From contig NZ_JABJWC010000009.1 of NCBI RefSeq assembly GCF_013155395.1, positions 1 to 64,000 of the forward strand: 64,000 nt of DNA, in the 5' to 3' direction. The notes below the pieces were generated by a model that saw nothing but the letters and a program-made list of their open reading frames with translations, was not told the DNA's origin and made no database searches. The first letter of the stretch is position 1; the number at the start of each line of letters is the position of its first letter. This stretch comes from Komagataeibacter melomenusus (GTDB lineage: Bacteria > Pseudomonadota > Alphaproteobacteria > Acetobacterales > Acetobacteraceae). Below, in pieces: positions 47,310 through 57,318 of the stretch. Position numbers and translations under genes: made by a program.

Positions 47310-47393
47310 TGGTGCGAGAGGGGGGATTCGAACCCCCATGCCTTGCGGCGGTCGATTTTGAGTCGACTACGTCTACCGTTCCGTCACTCTCGC
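47310..47393 (-). tRNA. tRNA-Leu (anticodon CAA)
   Basis: An 84-nt class II tRNA on the minus strand: acceptor GCGAGAG/CTCTCGC and anticodon stem-loop GTCGA-CTCAAAA-TCGAC with anticodon CAA. A long variable arm follows, then T-arm GGGGGTTCGAATCCCCC, discriminator A and an encoded CCA (47310-47312). It lies 66 bp upstream of serC on the same strand with no evident terminator between. Confidence 0.95.
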
Positions 47394-47469
47394 ATACAGG
47401 CACCCCGCCCGGAACAGGACGGATGATACCATGGCAATCAGTCCATGGACGTCTTGCGGACCCGCTATA

Positions 47470-48405
47470 TCACACCGGCGGCGGCGGCTCCAGCCCCAGC
47501 ATCAACGCCAGATTCTGGATCGCCGCCCCCGACGCGCCCTTGCCCAGATTGTCCAGCCGCGCGGTCAGCACCGCCTGGCCCAGCGCTTCATCGCCATGCA
47601 CGCGCAGTTCCATCCGGTCGGTGCCCGCCAGCGCATCGGCCACCAGCTTGGCACACGGTTCGGCCACCGTAATGCGATCGGAACCTGCATAATGCGCCGC
47701 CAGCACCCCGTGCAGGTCGGCAAGGCCGACAGTGCCGGGCAGCAGGTCGAGATGCAGCGGCACGGACACGATCATGCCCTGCGCAAAATGCCCGACCGAG
47801 GGTACGAACAGCGGCAGTTGCGCAAGACCCGCATACAGCTTCATTTCCGCAATGTGCTTGTGGCCAAGACCCAGCCCGTACAGCTCGAAGGCCGGGCCGC
47901 CATCGCGCTCATGCGCCTCGATCATGCTGCGGCCGCCGCCGCTGTAGCCGCTCACGGCATTGATTGTGATGGGGTAGTCATCGGGCACCAGCCCGGCCTT
48001 GACCAGCGGGCGCAGCAGCGCCACCAGCCCCGTGGGGTAGCAGCCGGGGTTGGACACGCGCGCCGCCTGGCGGATGCGCCCGGGCTGGGCGGCATCCATT
48101 TCGGGAAAGCCGTAAACCCAGGCCGGGTCGGTGCGGAACGCGGTGCTGGCATCAAGGATGCGCGGCGCCGCCGCGCCCATGCCGTCGGCCATGGCCACGG
48201 CTTCCTTCGCTGCCGCATCGGGCAGGCACAGCACCACCACATCGACTGCGGCCATCATCTCGCGCCGGGCGTCGGGGTCCTTGCGGCGGGCGGGGTCGAT
48301 GGAGCGCAGCGTAACCGGCAGGTGTCGGAGCCGCTCGCGGATGCCAAGCCCCGTGGTACCTGCCTCGCCATCGATAAAGACCGTCGCCTGTCCGTCGCTG
48401 CTCAT
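47470..48405 (-). CDS. argC: N-acetyl-gamma-glutamyl-phosphate reductase (short type)
   Basis: NADPH-dependent third step of arginine synthesis. The 311-aa product is the shorter ArgC type. It starts with a Rossmann-like [18 protein letters not shown], then [19 protein letters not shown], the active-site SNPGCYPTG with the catalytic Cys, [11 protein letters not shown], and [11 protein letters not shown] with the catalytic His. It is transcribed divergently from mazG across 95 bp. Its 3' end is 77 bp from tRNA-Leu. Confidence 0.94.
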   Translation of the reverse strand: MSSDGQATVFIDGEAGTTGLGIRERLRHLPVTLRSIDPARRKDPDARREMMAAVDVVVLCLPDAAAKEAVAMADGMGAAAPRILDASTAFRTDPAWVYGFPEMDAAQPGRIRQAARVSNPGCYPTGLVALLRPLVKAGLVPDDYPITINAVSGYSGGGRSMIEAHERDGGPAFELYGLGLGHKHIAEMKLYAGLAQLPLFVPSVGHFAQGMIVSVPLHLDLLPGTVGLADLHGVLAAHYAGSDRITVAEPCAKLVADALAGTDRMELRVHGDEALGQAVLTARLDNLGKGASGAAIQNLALMLGLEPPPPV

Positions 48406-48500
48406 GTGCCGTGTATCCTGATAAGAACTTCCCGCTGCGGGGTGTGCGATCTATACAAAACCTGCGCCCGACCGCAACACAAACAGGCAGGAACCACCCC

Positions 48501-49295
48501 ATGCAAGACGCTGCCCTTCCCCTCCAACGCCTGCTGGACATCATGGCCCGCCTGCGCGACCCCGAGACCGGCTGCCCGTGGGACAAGGTGCAGGATTTCG
48601 CCTCCATCGCACCCTACAGCATTGAAGAAGCCTATGAAGTAGCCGACACCATCGCCCGCGAGGACTGGAACGGCCTGCCCGATGAGTTGGGCGACCTGCT
48701 GCTCCAGGTCGTCTATCACGCGCAGATGGCCGATGAGAAAGGCCTGTTCGACTTTGCCACCGTGGCCACCCTGATTGGCGACAAGATGGTCCGCCGCCAC
48801 CCCCATGTGTTTGGCGAGGCCGAAGCCGCACCCGGCCAGTGGGAAAGCGGCAAGGCGCTCGAACGCCTTGCCCGCAACCGGCGCGGCACGCTGGACGACG
48901 TGCCCGTGGGCCTGCCTGCGCTGCTGCGCGCGCGCAAGCTCTCGGCGCGCGCAGCCCGCGTGGGGTTTGACTGGGATACGGTGGGCGAAGTCGCCGCCAA
49001 GGTGGATGAGGAACTCGATGAACTGAAGGTGGAGCTTGAAAGCGGCGACCGCGAAAAGATATTCGATGAACTCGGCGACGTGCTGTTCACGCTGGCCACA
49101 CTGGCCCGCAAGCTCGACATGGACCCCGAGGCCTGCCTGCGCCAAGCCAATGCCAAGTTTACCCGCCGCTTTACCGCCGTCGAGCACGACCTGGCCGACC
49201 GGGGGCTGGCGCTGGCCGATGTGGACGTGAAAACCATGGAAGAGGGCTGGCAGGCGGTAAAACGCCGCGAGCGTGCAGCAATAAAAAAGACTTAA
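48501..49295 (+). CDS. mazG: Nucleoside triphosphate pyrophosphohydrolase MazG
   Basis: House-cleaning all-alpha NTP pyrophosphatase. The 264-aa product has the two tandem MazG domains of the full-length enzyme: the first with DPETGCPWDKVQDFASIAPYSIEEAYEVAD, then ELGDLLLQVVYHAQMA. The second has VDEELDELKVELE and DELGDVLFTLATLARKL (the ExxE-x(12-28)-ExxD metal motifs). The start MQDAALPLQR has AGGA 10 nt upstream. Directly followed by a dispersed repeat. Confidence 0.94.
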   Translation: MQDAALPLQRLLDIMARLRDPETGCPWDKVQDFASIAPYSIEEAYEVADTIAREDWNGLPDELGDLLLQVVYHAQMADEKGLFDFATVATLIGDKMVRRHPHVFGEAEAAPGQWESGKALERLARNRRGTLDDVPVGLPALLRARKLSARAARVGFDWDTVGEVAAKVDEELDELKVELESGDREKIFDELGDVLFTLATLARKLDMDPEACLRQANAKFTRRFTAVEHDLADRGLALADVDVKTMEEGWQAVKRRERAAIKKT

Positions 49296-49300
49296 AAATC

Positions 49301-49380
49301 AAAAGTTTTTGGTGAAGCTTTTTTCAAAAAGCTTCAAAAGAACGCCGCTTTTTTGAAAAAAGGCGGCACCCAAAAACTTT
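49301..49380. repeat. Dispersed intergenic repeat, best-preserved full copy G
   Basis: 80 bp from AAAAGTTTTTGGTG to CACCCAAAAACTTTC, an outer 14-bp inverted repeat. Inside are arm 1 GAAGCTTTTTTCAAAAAGCTTC (49314-49335) and arm 2 GCCGCTTTTTTGAAAAAAGGCGGC (49344-49367). It fills the gap between convergent mazG and the phosphatase gene: 5 bp and 6 bp from the two stop codons. Confidence 0.92.
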
Positions 49381-49386
49381 CATCTT

Positions 49387-50223
49387 TCAGGGAGCCGTCA
49401 GCAGCAGGTCGTGCAGCGCCTGCCAGCTTGCCCGGTCCGGCGCATAAAGCAGCCCACCGCTGCGGTCACTCACGCGATAGGGCGCGCCATCAAAATGCGC
49501 GCTGTAGCCGCCTGCTTCCTGATGGATCAGCCAGCCTGCCAGATGGTCCCATGGCAGGGTGCGGTTGAACAGCAGGAAATGGCAGCGCCCATCGACCAGC
49601 ATCAGGTATTCATGCGCCGCACAGCGGAAATCCCATGATCCTGCCACCTTGGGCAGGTTATGGGTCACCACATCACGCACGGGGGCGGGCAGGTAGCGCC
49701 ATGAGGCATTGCCCGCCATCTCATGCGCGGGCACGGCGGGGGCGACCTGCAGGCGGCGCTCGCCTCCCTGGCCATCATTGAGCCACGCACCCTGGCCGCG
49801 CGCGGCCAGGGCTGCGATATTGCAGATGGGGTCCACAATCGCCCCACCCACCACTTCGCCGCCCGATACGGCGGACACCATCACGCCAAACAGCGGCACG
49901 CCCGCCGCGTAATTGGCGGTGCCATCAATCGGGTCGATCACGAAGGCCAGGTCTGCCGTGGCCAGGCCATCAAGCAGGTCGGGGCGTGCGGCCACCGCCT
50001 CCTCCCCCACCACGAGAGCCTGCGGCCAGACGGCCTGCAGGGCAGCGGTCAGGTCGCGCTCGGTCGCTTCATCCGCCACGGTCACGATGTCCATCGGCCC
50101 GGTCTTGCTGCGGATATCGGTACGGTCAAGGCAACGGAAGGAGGGCATGACATGGCGCCGTGCGGCTTCACGCATCATCGCCACCACCTTGTGCATATCC
50201 GCCAGTGTGATCCGTTGCGTCAT
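49387..50223 (-). CDS. Inositol monophosphatase-family phosphatase
   Basis: Mg-dependent phosphatase of the IMPase/CysQ superfamily. The 278-aa product has the metal site VVGEEA (Glu), FVIDPIDGTANYAAGVPLFGV (the DPIDGTxN motif) and SWDFRCAAHEYLMLVDGR with PWDHLAGWLIHQEAGG near the C-terminus. All metal ligands are present. Whether the substrate is inositol phosphate, histidinol phosphate or PAP cannot be read from sequence. HisN activity is a fair alternative given acetic-acid-bacterial metabolism. Start at 50223 follows GGAGG. Confidence 0.85.
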   Translation of the reverse strand: MTQRITLADMHKVVAMMREAARRHVMPSFRCLDRTDIRSKTGPMDIVTVADEATERDLTAALQAVWPQALVVGEEAVAARPDLLDGLATADLAFVIDPIDGTANYAAGVPLFGVMVSAVSGGEVVGGAIVDPICNIAALAARGQGAWLNDGQGGERRLQVAPAVPAHEMAGNASWRYLPAPVRDVVTHNLPKVAGSWDFRCAAHEYLMLVDGRCHFLLFNRTLPWDHLAGWLIHQEAGGYSAHFDGAPYRVSDRSGGLLYAPDRASWQALHDLLLTAP

Positions 50224-50364
50224 TGCCGCCTCCACCCCTGTCCGTTGTTCAGCCCGTCATTCCTGCGCTGCCGGGCGCTGTTTTTCCACCCCATGCGCCC
50301 GCATGGCCGGAGCATCCGGCACGCCTGCATGCAAGGCCGGTATCAAAAGACTCCTGCAACCGTA

Positions 50365-50442
50365 AGGAGGTTTGCGGTGAAGCCTTGCGAGAAAAGCTTC
50401 GGCAAATGCCGCCTTTTTGAAAAAAGGCGGCACGCAAAAACA
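50365..50442. repeat. Dispersed intergenic repeat, diverged full copy H
   Basis: AGGAGGTTTGCGGTGAAGCC...GGCGGCACGCAAAAACACCT. Arm 2 is perfect (GCCGCCTTTTTGAAAAAAGGCGGC, about 50408-50431). Arm 1 is diverged (GAAGCCTTGCGAGAAAAGCTTC). In the outer stem GGTTTGCGGTG faces CACGCAAAAACACC, where the changed C-G pair is kept. It ends 19 bp from the hflX stop. Confidence 0.75.
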
Positions 50443-50461
50443 CCTGCCTGTGCTGCGGTGC

Positions 50462-51772
50462 CTAATCGACCAGACAGGTCACCACGCGGCCAAACTGCAT
50501 CTCGAAACGCGCGCGGTTGGCAGGCGAAAGGCGCACGGTCATCTCGGCTCCTTCCTCCCCGTCCCCACGCGCGGTCACCTCGCCATGCTCGTGCAGCCAG
50601 GCCATGGCGGCGCCCTCGGTAATGGGCACGCGGTAGCGCACCACTTCCATCGCGCGGGTCATGCGCTCATCGATTGCAGCCAGCAGGTCGGGCAGGCCAT
50701 CGCCGGTAATGGCGGAAATGACCACGTTGCCCGGTCGCGCGCCCACGGCCTCGCGCCCGCCCACGAGATCGGCCTTGTTCAGCACCTCGATCACGCGGCC
50801 CTGCCAGTCGGCCTCGATCGTGCCGTTGCGCGCCATGCCCTCGAGCACCTCGATCACGTCATTGCGCTGCGAGGCGCTATCAGGATGCGAGACATCGCGC
50901 ACATGCAGGATGATGTCGGCCTCCGCCACCTCTTCAAGCGTGGCGCGGAAGGCGGCGATGAGTTCGGTCGGCAGGTCGCTGATGAAGCCCACCGTATCGG
51001 ACAGGATCACCCGCCGCCCCGATGGCAGTTGAATGCCACGCATGGTGGGGTCCAGCGTGGCAAAAAGCTGGTCCTGCGCATACACGCTCGCCCCGGTCAG
51101 GGCATTGAACAGGGTGGACTTGCCCGCATTGGTGTAGCCCACCAGCGCCACGATGGGAAACGGCACGCGCCTGCGCGCCTGCCGGTGCAGGCCGCGCGTG
51201 CGGCGCACCTGCTCAAGCTCGCGCTTGAGGCGCACGATGCGGTCGCCGATCATGCGGCGGTCGGCCTCGATCTGCGTCTCGCCGGGACCGCCAAGGAAGC
51301 CGAAGCCGCCGCGCTGGCGCTCAAGATGGGTCCAGGTACGCACCAGCCGGCTGCGCTGGTATTCCAGATGGGCGAGTTCGACCTGCAGCGTGCCTTCGCG
51401 CGTGGCCGCGCGCTCGCCAAAGATATCAAGGATCAGGGCGGTCCGGTCGATCACCTTGCAGCCCAGCGCGCGCTCAAGGTTGCGCTGCTGCACGGGGGTG
51501 AGCCGGGAATCGATGATGACAACGGTAATGTTGTCGGCCTTGACCGTCTCTTTAAGCGAATCGACCTGCCCACCGCCAAGCAGGGTGGCGGGACGGCGCG
51601 CGCGCAGCAAAAGCACCGCCTGGCACACAACCACCAGCCCGATGGAGGCGGCAAGGCCCACCGCTTCCTCCAGCCGGGCTTCGGCCGCGCGGGCATCATC
51701 GTGCCGGTCAGGGCGCTCCCATGGCAGGATGACAGCGGCGCGCGTGGCGGATGAAGGCGCCGCCACCGTCAC
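50462..51772 (-). CDS. hflX: GTPase HflX
   Basis: Ribosome-associated GTPase that rescues or splits stalled 70S ribosomes under stress. The 436-aa protein has the N-terminal HflX domain with [16 protein letters not shown] and [33 protein letters not shown]. The G domain follows: G1 [13 protein letters not shown]3 [10 protein letters not shown] and G4 NKADL. The start is GTG at 51770-51772, overlapping the hfq stop by 4 bp (GTGA). The hfq-hflX pair is conserved across proteobacteria. Confidence 0.95.
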   Translation of the reverse strand: MTVAAPSSATRAAVILPWERPDRHDDARAAEARLEEAVGLAASIGLVVVCQAVLLLRARRPATLLGGGQVDSLKETVKADNITVVIIDSRLTPVQQRNLERALGCKVIDRTALILDIFGERAATREGTLQVELAHLEYQRSRLVRTWTHLERQRGGFGFLGGPGETQIEADRRMIGDRIVRLKRELEQVRRTRGLHRQARRRVPFPIVALVGYTNAGKSTLFNALTGASVYAQDQLFATLDPTMRGIQLPSGRRVILSDTVGFISDLPTELIAAFRATLEEVAEADIILHVRDVSHPDSASQRNDVIEVLEGMARNGTIEADWQGRVIEVLNKADLVGGREAVGARPGNVVISAITGDGLPDLLAAIDERMTRAMEVVRYRVPITEGAAMAWLHEHGEVTARGDGEEGAEMTVRLSPANRARFEMQFGRVVTCLVD

Positions 51773-52047
51773 GACGGGCTGCCATCCGTGGCTGCCGGTT
51801 CTTCCGTATCCTCAACCGGGGGGTCGAACAGGCTGACGGGGGTGGCAGGCATGACGGTGCTGATCGCGTGCTTGTAGACAAGCTGCGTATGCCCGTCGCG
51901 CCGCAGCAGAACGGAAAAATTGTCAAACCAGGTGATGATGCCCTGAAGCTTGACGCCATTGACGAGGAAAATGGTGACCGGCGTTTTTGACCGGCGGACG
52001 TGGTTGAGAAACACGTCCTGTACATTCTGTGAAGGTTCTTTTGCCAC
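51769..52047 (-). CDS. hfq: RNA chaperone Hfq
   Basis: Hexameric Sm-like protein that helps small RNAs pair with mRNAs. The 92-aa product has Sm1 ([41 protein letters not shown]) and Sm2 (VYKHAIST) motifs, with the conserved QxxFL region slightly changed to QDVFL. A short acidic C-terminal tail follows. The start is GTG at 52045-52047 with AAGG upstream. It is downstream of ntrX with a 127-bp gap and overlaps hflX. Confidence 0.96.
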   Translation of the reverse strand: MAKEPSQNVQDVFLNHVRRSKTPVTIFLVNGVKLQGIITWFDNFSVLLRRDGHTQLVYKHAISTVMPATPVSLFDPPVEDTEEPAATDGSPS

Positions 52048-52174
52048 GGCAGGGCCTTACTTGTTATTTGTTGGGCGAAAATCAACACGGCACAGTCACG
52101 TGTCATGCTACGGCGTTGCCACCATCCGTATCACGGTTCGTTGTCTAGCAGGCATGCGTCAGGTGGGCAAAAGC

Positions 52175-53566
52175 TCATCCTGCGTTGCGATCCTCCGATG
52201 TCACGCCCAGTTGCTTGAGCTTGCGGTGCAGCGCACTGCGCTCCATGCCCACAAAGCCTGCGGTACGGCTGATGTTCCCCCCAAAACGCAAAAGCTGCGC
52301 CTGAAGATACTGGGTCTCGAACAGATCACGCGCCTCGCGCAGCGGCAGGCTCATCACATCCTCGTCAGAATCGAACTTGAGCAGCGCGGGCGCCCCGTCT
52401 CCCACGGTGGAAGGCAGCATGTCCGCCCGGATGGGGTCGGTGCTGTTGCCCGGCATCATGATCAGCAGGCGTTCCATCAGGTTGCGCAGTTCGCGCACGT
52501 TGCCCGGCCACTCGTAGCTCTGCAGCGCCGCAATGGCATCGCCTGAAAGCTCGCGCAGCGGCAGGCCCGCATTTTCAGCCGCGCGGTCAAGGAACATGCG
52601 GGCTAGCTCGGGGATGTCCTCGCGCCGCTCGCGCAGGCTGGGAATGCGCAGCGGCACGACGGCGAGGCGGTAGTACAGATCCTCACGGAAGCGCCCGAGC
52701 CCGATCTCGGCCTGCAGGTCGCGGTTGGTGGTGGCGAGCACGCGCACATCCACCTTCACCCGCCGTGACCCGCCAAGCCGCTCAAACGTCTGGTCCTGCA
52801 GCGCGCGCACGATCTTGCCCTGCGTTTCAAGCGGCATGTCGGACACTTCATCAAGCAGGAGCGTGCCGCCATGCGCGCGCTCGAGCACCCCCGTGCGCCG
52901 CCCCGCGCCATCATCGCTGCCTTCGATGCCGAACAGTTCCTCCTCAAACCGGCCCGGGGCCAGGGTGGCGCAGTTCAGCGCAATGAACGGCCCCTCCGCA
53001 CGGCGGGAACTGGCATGGATCATCCGTGCCGCCACTTCCTTGCCGGTGCCCGCCGCCCCCGATATCAGCACGCGCGAGCCGGTCGGCGCCACGCGGTCGA
53101 TCTGGTTGCGCACGGCGGCAATGGCGGCGCTGCGCCCCTCGAGCACGGTGCCCGAGCCCGCGCGCAGGCGCAGCTCGGCATTCTCGCGCGCAAGGCGCGA
53201 GGCCTCGAGCGCGCGGCGCACCACCACGAGCAGCCGGTCGGCCTGGAAGGGTTTTTCAATAAAGTCGTAGGCGCCGTGCTGCAGGGCGGCCACGGCGGTC
53301 TCGATGGTGCCGTGGCCCGAGATCATGATGACCGGGACGGACGGCTCCTCCTTGTGCAGGACATTGAGAATGCCCAGCCCATCAAGCCGTGAACCCTGCA
53401 GCCAGACATCGAGCACCACCAGCGCGGGCCGGCGCTCGCGGAAGGCGGCAATGGCGGAATCGGAATCGGCCGCCAGCCGCGTTTCATATCCTTCATCGGC
53501 CAGAATGCCTTCGATAAGGAGCCGTATATCCGGCTCATCATCGACGATCAGGATTTCATGCCCCAT
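52175..53566 (-). CDS. ntrX: Nitrogen-regulation response regulator NtrX
   Basis: Partner of the NtrY kinase in nitrogen and redox control. The 463-aa protein has a receiver domain (phospho-Asp in LVVLDVWLQ, about residue 53). The AAA+ domain carries Walker A SGAAGTGKEV and Walker B GGTLLLDEV. The Fis-type helix-turn-helix is NISRTAGFVGMERSALHRKLKQLG. The sigma-54-contacting GAFTGA loop is absent: the sequence around ELFGIEGSDDGAGRRTG has no match. This is usual for alphaproteobacterial NtrX and suggests it does not act through sigma-54. It overlaps ntrY by 11 bp. Confidence 0.95.
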   Translation of the reverse strand: MGHEILIVDDEPDIRLLIEGILADEGYETRLAADSDSAIAAFRERRPALVVLDVWLQGSRLDGLGILNVLHKEEPSVPVIMISGHGTIETAVAALQHGAYDFIEKPFQADRLLVVVRRALEASRLARENAELRLRAGSGTVLEGRSAAIAAVRNQIDRVAPTGSRVLISGAAGTGKEVAARMIHASSRRAEGPFIALNCATLAPGRFEEELFGIEGSDDGAGRRTGVLERAHGGTLLLDEVSDMPLETQGKIVRALQDQTFERLGGSRRVKVDVRVLATTNRDLQAEIGLGRFREDLYYRLAVVPLRIPSLRERREDIPELARMFLDRAAENAGLPLRELSGDAIAALQSYEWPGNVRELRNLMERLLIMMPGNSTDPIRADMLPSTVGDGAPALLKFDSDEDVMSLPLREARDLFETQYLQAQLLRFGGNISRTAGFVGMERSALHRKLKQLGVTSEDRNAG

Positions 53567-55823
53567 GGTCGTCCTTTATCGGCAAAATCAACGTCGACAC
53601 AGCTCCCCTGCCCCCGGCATTGTCCTCAAGCCCGATGCTGCCGCCATGATCTTCAAGAATCTTCTTGACGATCGCAAGACCCAGGCCGGTTCCCTTGGGC
53701 TTGTGCGTCACATAGGGCTCGGTCAGCCGGGCGCGATCCTCGACCGGCAGCCCGATCCCGTCATCCTCGACGCGCAGGCGAACATGCGCGCCGTCATTTT
53801 CCAATGTAATACGGATGTGGCCGATCACGCCATCCCCGCCCGGCACCACGCCGGAGGCACGCATGGCAATGGCGTCGGCCGCGTTCTGCAACAGGTTGGT
53901 CAGCGCCTGGCCCACCAGCCTGCGGTCGCAGCGCACGATCGGCCCCCGGTCGGGCAGGTCCACGTCATAGACCAGCTCGGGGTGGGCGTTGCGTTGCAGG
54001 ATCAGCGCCTCGCGCACGATGCGCGAAAGGTCCTCGTTGCGCATGACGGGCTGCGGCATGCGGGCGAAGGCGGAAAATTCATCCACCATGCGCCCGATAT
54101 CGCCCACATGGCGGATGATGGTGTCCACGCATTGCACGAACGTATCGGGGTCGGATGAAATCTCGCGCAGGAAGCGGCGCTTGAGCCGCTCGGCCGCAAG
54201 CTGGATGGGGGTGAGCGGGTTCTTGATCTCATGGGCGATGCGGCGCGCCACGTCCGCCCAGGCCGCCTTGCGCTGCGCCACCTGCAGGGCTGTTATGTCA
54301 TCAAACGTAACCACATAGCCCTCGGCCGAGACACCGGCCACGCTGCCCTGCATTTCCGCGCCGATTCGCACCAGCAGCGTGCTGGCCCGCCCCCCGGTGA
54401 GCACCTGCACCTCGCCCGTCAGTTCGCGCGCGCCGTCATGGGCGATGCGGTCGAGCATGTCGGCAAGTTCGGGCACCACCTCGATCAGGGGCAGGCCCAC
54501 GCACTCGGCCATATCACGGTGCAGCAGCACGCTGGCCGCCCGGTTGGGCAGTTCGATCATGCGCTGCGAGTCCAGCCCGATCACCCCTGCCGAAACACCG
54601 GACAGCACGGCCTCGGTAAAGCGGCGACGTTCATTGATCTGGTTGTTGGCCTGGATCAGTTCGGCGCGCTGGGTGGCAAGCTGCGTGGTCATGCGGTTGA
54701 AGGCGCGTGACAGGCTGGCCACCTCGTCATCACGATCGCCCTCGGGCACGTTGCTGTCGAGATCGCCCTTGCTCACCCGCTCGGATGCCAAGATGAGCAG
54801 GCCGAGCGGGCGCACGATCTGGTTGGCCAGCATCAGCCCGATCAGGATGGCAGCGCCGAGCACCAGCACCGCCACGAGCGCGAAGATGAGCACGAAGGTG
54901 AACTGGATCTTGCCACGGTTGCCATTGAGGCGCTGGTAGTCGGCCACCACCTGCTCGGTCCGGTGCATGTGCTCGAGGATGTCGGGGTCGACGGGGCGGG
55001 CGATCATGAGCATGAGCGGCGGCGTATCGCCCAGCGTCACCACCGCGCGGACGGTCTTTTCATCCGCCGAGTCCAGGATCGCGATCTCGTTGGTGCGGGC
55101 CATGAGGGTGGCGGCGGGCGGCGGCAGGTCCTTCATGTTGGCGGCCCGCCCCATCAGCCCGCCCGAGGCCACGACCGTGTTTGTGAACGGGTCGTACACC
55201 ACCGCCACGTCCAGCCCGCGCAGGGTGGCCTGCGAATCCAGCACCTGCGAGAGCGCATCGGGGTTGTGCAGCAGGTCATCGCCCGACCCGGCCAGCGCGG
55301 TCTGGGCACTGACCAGATAGTTGGCCAGCGAGAAGGCCTCGGTGCGGATATTGGCGTTATGCTCCTGCAGGTAGCCGCGCGAGGTTTCCAGCGCCTCGTT
55401 CAGCGCGGTGTTCACCCGGTCGCTGAACCAGATCTGGATGCCATAGTGAAAGAACACGGCGGCAAACGTGCCCACCACGATGGTGGGCGCCACCGCCACG
55501 ATGCCGAACAGCGTGACCAGCCGCACATGCAGCCGCGCCCCCGCCAGCCCGCTGCGCCGCTCGGCCAGCACGCGGCCCACCTTCTCGGTCAGCGAGGTGG
55601 CCAGCAGCAGCAGCACCAGGAAGTTGAGGATGAACACCAGCGCCTGGATCTGCGGGTGGTGGGCCAGCGAGTTGCCGCCCGACAGCACCACGAAGGTCGC
55701 CACCCCCAGCACAAGGGCCAGCAGCACCAGCACCAGCGCCACGTTGCGGCGCACGAGCATGTCGAGCATGCGCCGCGCCAGGCGGTAGGCTACACCGGGG
55801 CGCGACGGGGCGGACATGGTCAT
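53556..55823 (-). CDS. ntrY: Membrane sensor histidine kinase NtrY
   Basis: Kinase sensing nitrogen or redox state and phosphorylating NtrX. The 755-aa protein has N-terminal membrane helices ([20 protein letters not shown], then [18 protein letters not shown] and [21 protein letters not shown]) and a periplasmic sensor region. A further helix is followed by HAMP (about 330-385), a PAS domain (about 400-480), the HisKA box [22 protein letters not shown] and the HATPase motifs [16 protein letters not shown] and [12 protein letters not shown]. The start [10 protein letters not shown] overlaps the ntrC stop by 4 bp; the second Met is possible. Confidence 0.95.
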   Translation of the reverse strand: MTMSAPSRPGVAYRLARRMLDMLVRRNVALVLVLLALVLGVATFVVLSGGNSLAHHPQIQALVFILNFLVLLLLATSLTEKVGRVLAERRSGLAGARLHVRLVTLFGIVAVAPTIVVGTFAAVFFHYGIQIWFSDRVNTALNEALETSRGYLQEHNANIRTEAFSLANYLVSAQTALAGSGDDLLHNPDALSQVLDSQATLRGLDVAVVYDPFTNTVVASGGLMGRAANMKDLPPPAATLMARTNEIAILDSADEKTVRAVVTLGDTPPLMLMIARPVDPDILEHMHRTEQVVADYQRLNGNRGKIQFTFVLIFALVAVLVLGAAILIGLMLANQIVRPLGLLILASERVSKGDLDSNVPEGDRDDEVASLSRAFNRMTTQLATQRAELIQANNQINERRRFTEAVLSGVSAGVIGLDSQRMIELPNRAASVLLHRDMAECVGLPLIEVVPELADMLDRIAHDGARELTGEVQVLTGGRASTLLVRIGAEMQGSVAGVSAEGYVVTFDDITALQVAQRKAAWADVARRIAHEIKNPLTPIQLAAERLKRRFLREISSDPDTFVQCVDTIIRHVGDIGRMVDEFSAFARMPQPVMRNEDLSRIVREALILQRNAHPELVYDVDLPDRGPIVRCDRRLVGQALTNLLQNAADAIAMRASGVVPGGDGVIGHIRITLENDGAHVRLRVEDDGIGLPVEDRARLTEPYVTHKPKGTGLGLAIVKKILEDHGGSIGLEDNAGGRGAVSTLILPIKDDHGA

Positions 55824-57271
55824 GCCCCTCCGCGCACCACGGGAATGTCGAGATCGCGGATCTTCTTGCGCAGCGTGTTGCGGTTGAGCCCCAGCATGGC
55901 GGCGGCGCGGATCTGGTTGCCGCGCGTGGCCGAGAGCATCATGGCAATGAGCGGGCGCTCCACCTCGGCAATCACCTTGTCATAGATATCGCTCATGGGC
56001 ATGTCGTCCTGCCCGGCCCTTGCCGCGAGGAAGCGCCTGAGATGGCGCTCGACCGCCTCGGCCAGGGTTTCGGTGCTGCTGCCCTCGCCCGGCGCGCCAC
56101 TGTTGCTGACTTCGGCGAGTTCGGCATCGATGATGTCGGCCCCGATGCTCTCCTGCGGGTGGAGCGCGGTGATGCGGCGCATCAGGTTTTCAAGCTCGCG
56201 CACGTTGCCCGGCCAGCGATAGGCCTGCAGGCGGGTCATGGCCTCCTCATCCAGCACGCGCACATTGCCCGCGCCATCGGCGTTCTCGTTGAGGAAGTGC
56301 CGCGCGAGCAGCGGAATGTCCTCCACCCGCTCACGCAGGGGGGGCAGGCGCATGGGCACCACGTTCAGGCGGTAGTACAGATCCTCGCGGAACGTGCCCT
56401 CGCGGATGGCCTGGCGCAGGTCGCGGTGGGTGGCGGCGATGATGCGCACATTGGCGCGGATGGGCACGGTGCCGCCCACGGTGGTGAACGCGCCATCCTG
56501 CAGCACGCGCAAGAGCCTTGTCTGGGCCTCGGGCGGCATGTCGCCAATCTCGTCAAGGAACAGCGTGCCGCCCGCCGCCTGCTCGAAGCGCCCCGCCACC
56601 CGGCTGGTTGCCCCCGTAAAGGCCCCGCGCTCGTGGCCGAACAGTTCGCTCTCGATCAGGTTGCGCGGAATGGCGGCCATGTTGATGGCCACGAACGGCC
56701 CGGTGCGGCGCGGCCCGTAATCATGCAGGGCGCGGGCGACCAGTTCCTTGCCGGTGCCGCTCTCGCCCGTAATCATCACGGTCAGGTCCGATGTCGTCAG
56801 CCGCGCGATGATGCGGTAGATGTCCTGCATCACCACCGAGCGTCCGATGAGCGACATCTGCTCCTCCGGCCGGGGGGCGACCACCGCGGGCTGCACCGGC
56901 ATGGCGGGGGTGGCCAGCGCGCGGGCGACCACGGCCAGCACTTCCTTGAGGTCAAAGGGCTTGGGCAGGTATTCGAACGCGCCGCGCTGCGTGGCCTTGA
57001 CCGCTGTCATGAGCGTGGACTGCGCACTCATCACCACCACCCTGAGGTCGGGGCGGATTCGGCGGATGCGCGGGATCAGGTCCAGCCCGTTCTCATCAGG
57101 CATGACCACATCGGTAATCACGAGGTCGCCCTCGCCTTCCTCCACCCACTGCCACAGGGTGGAGGCCTGGGCCGTGGCGCGGACCTGGTAGCCCGCGCGG
57201 CCAAGCGCCTGGCTCAGCACCGTGCGGATGGAGCGGTCATCATCGGCAACAAGAATGGTCGGCAGCGACAT
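55820..57271 (-). CDS. ntrC: Nitrogen-regulation response regulator NtrC
   Basis: Sigma-54 activator of nitrogen-assimilation genes. The 483-aa product has the receiver (phospho-Asp in [10 protein letters not shown]), AAA+ domain with Walker [14 protein letters not shown] and intact [14 protein letters not shown] loop. [13 protein letters not shown] and the C-terminal Fis-type motif [20 protein letters not shown] follow. Together with ntrB it forms a complete two-component pair, 47 bp downstream of ntrB. Confidence 0.97.
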   Translation of the reverse strand: MSLPTILVADDDRSIRTVLSQALGRAGYQVRATAQASTLWQWVEEGEGDLVITDVVMPDENGLDLIPRIRRIRPDLRVVVMSAQSTLMTAVKATQRGAFEYLPKPFDLKEVLAVVARALATPAMPVQPAVVAPRPEEQMSLIGRSVVMQDIYRIIARLTTSDLTVMITGESGTGKELVARALHDYGPRRTGPFVAINMAAIPRNLIESELFGHERGAFTGATSRVAGRFEQAAGGTLFLDEIGDMPPEAQTRLLRVLQDGAFTTVGGTVPIRANVRIIAATHRDLRQAIREGTFREDLYYRLNVVPMRLPPLRERVEDIPLLARHFLNENADGAGNVRVLDEEAMTRLQAYRWPGNVRELENLMRRITALHPQESIGADIIDAELAEVSNSGAPGEGSSTETLAEAVERHLRRFLAARAGQDDMPMSDIYDKVIAEVERPLIAMMLSATRGNQIRAAAMLGLNRNTLRKKIRDLDIPVVRGGA

Positions 57272-57318
57272 ACGCTATAAATCTCTCAACTCTGGAATTC
57301 CCTCAACTCCGGCGGGCT

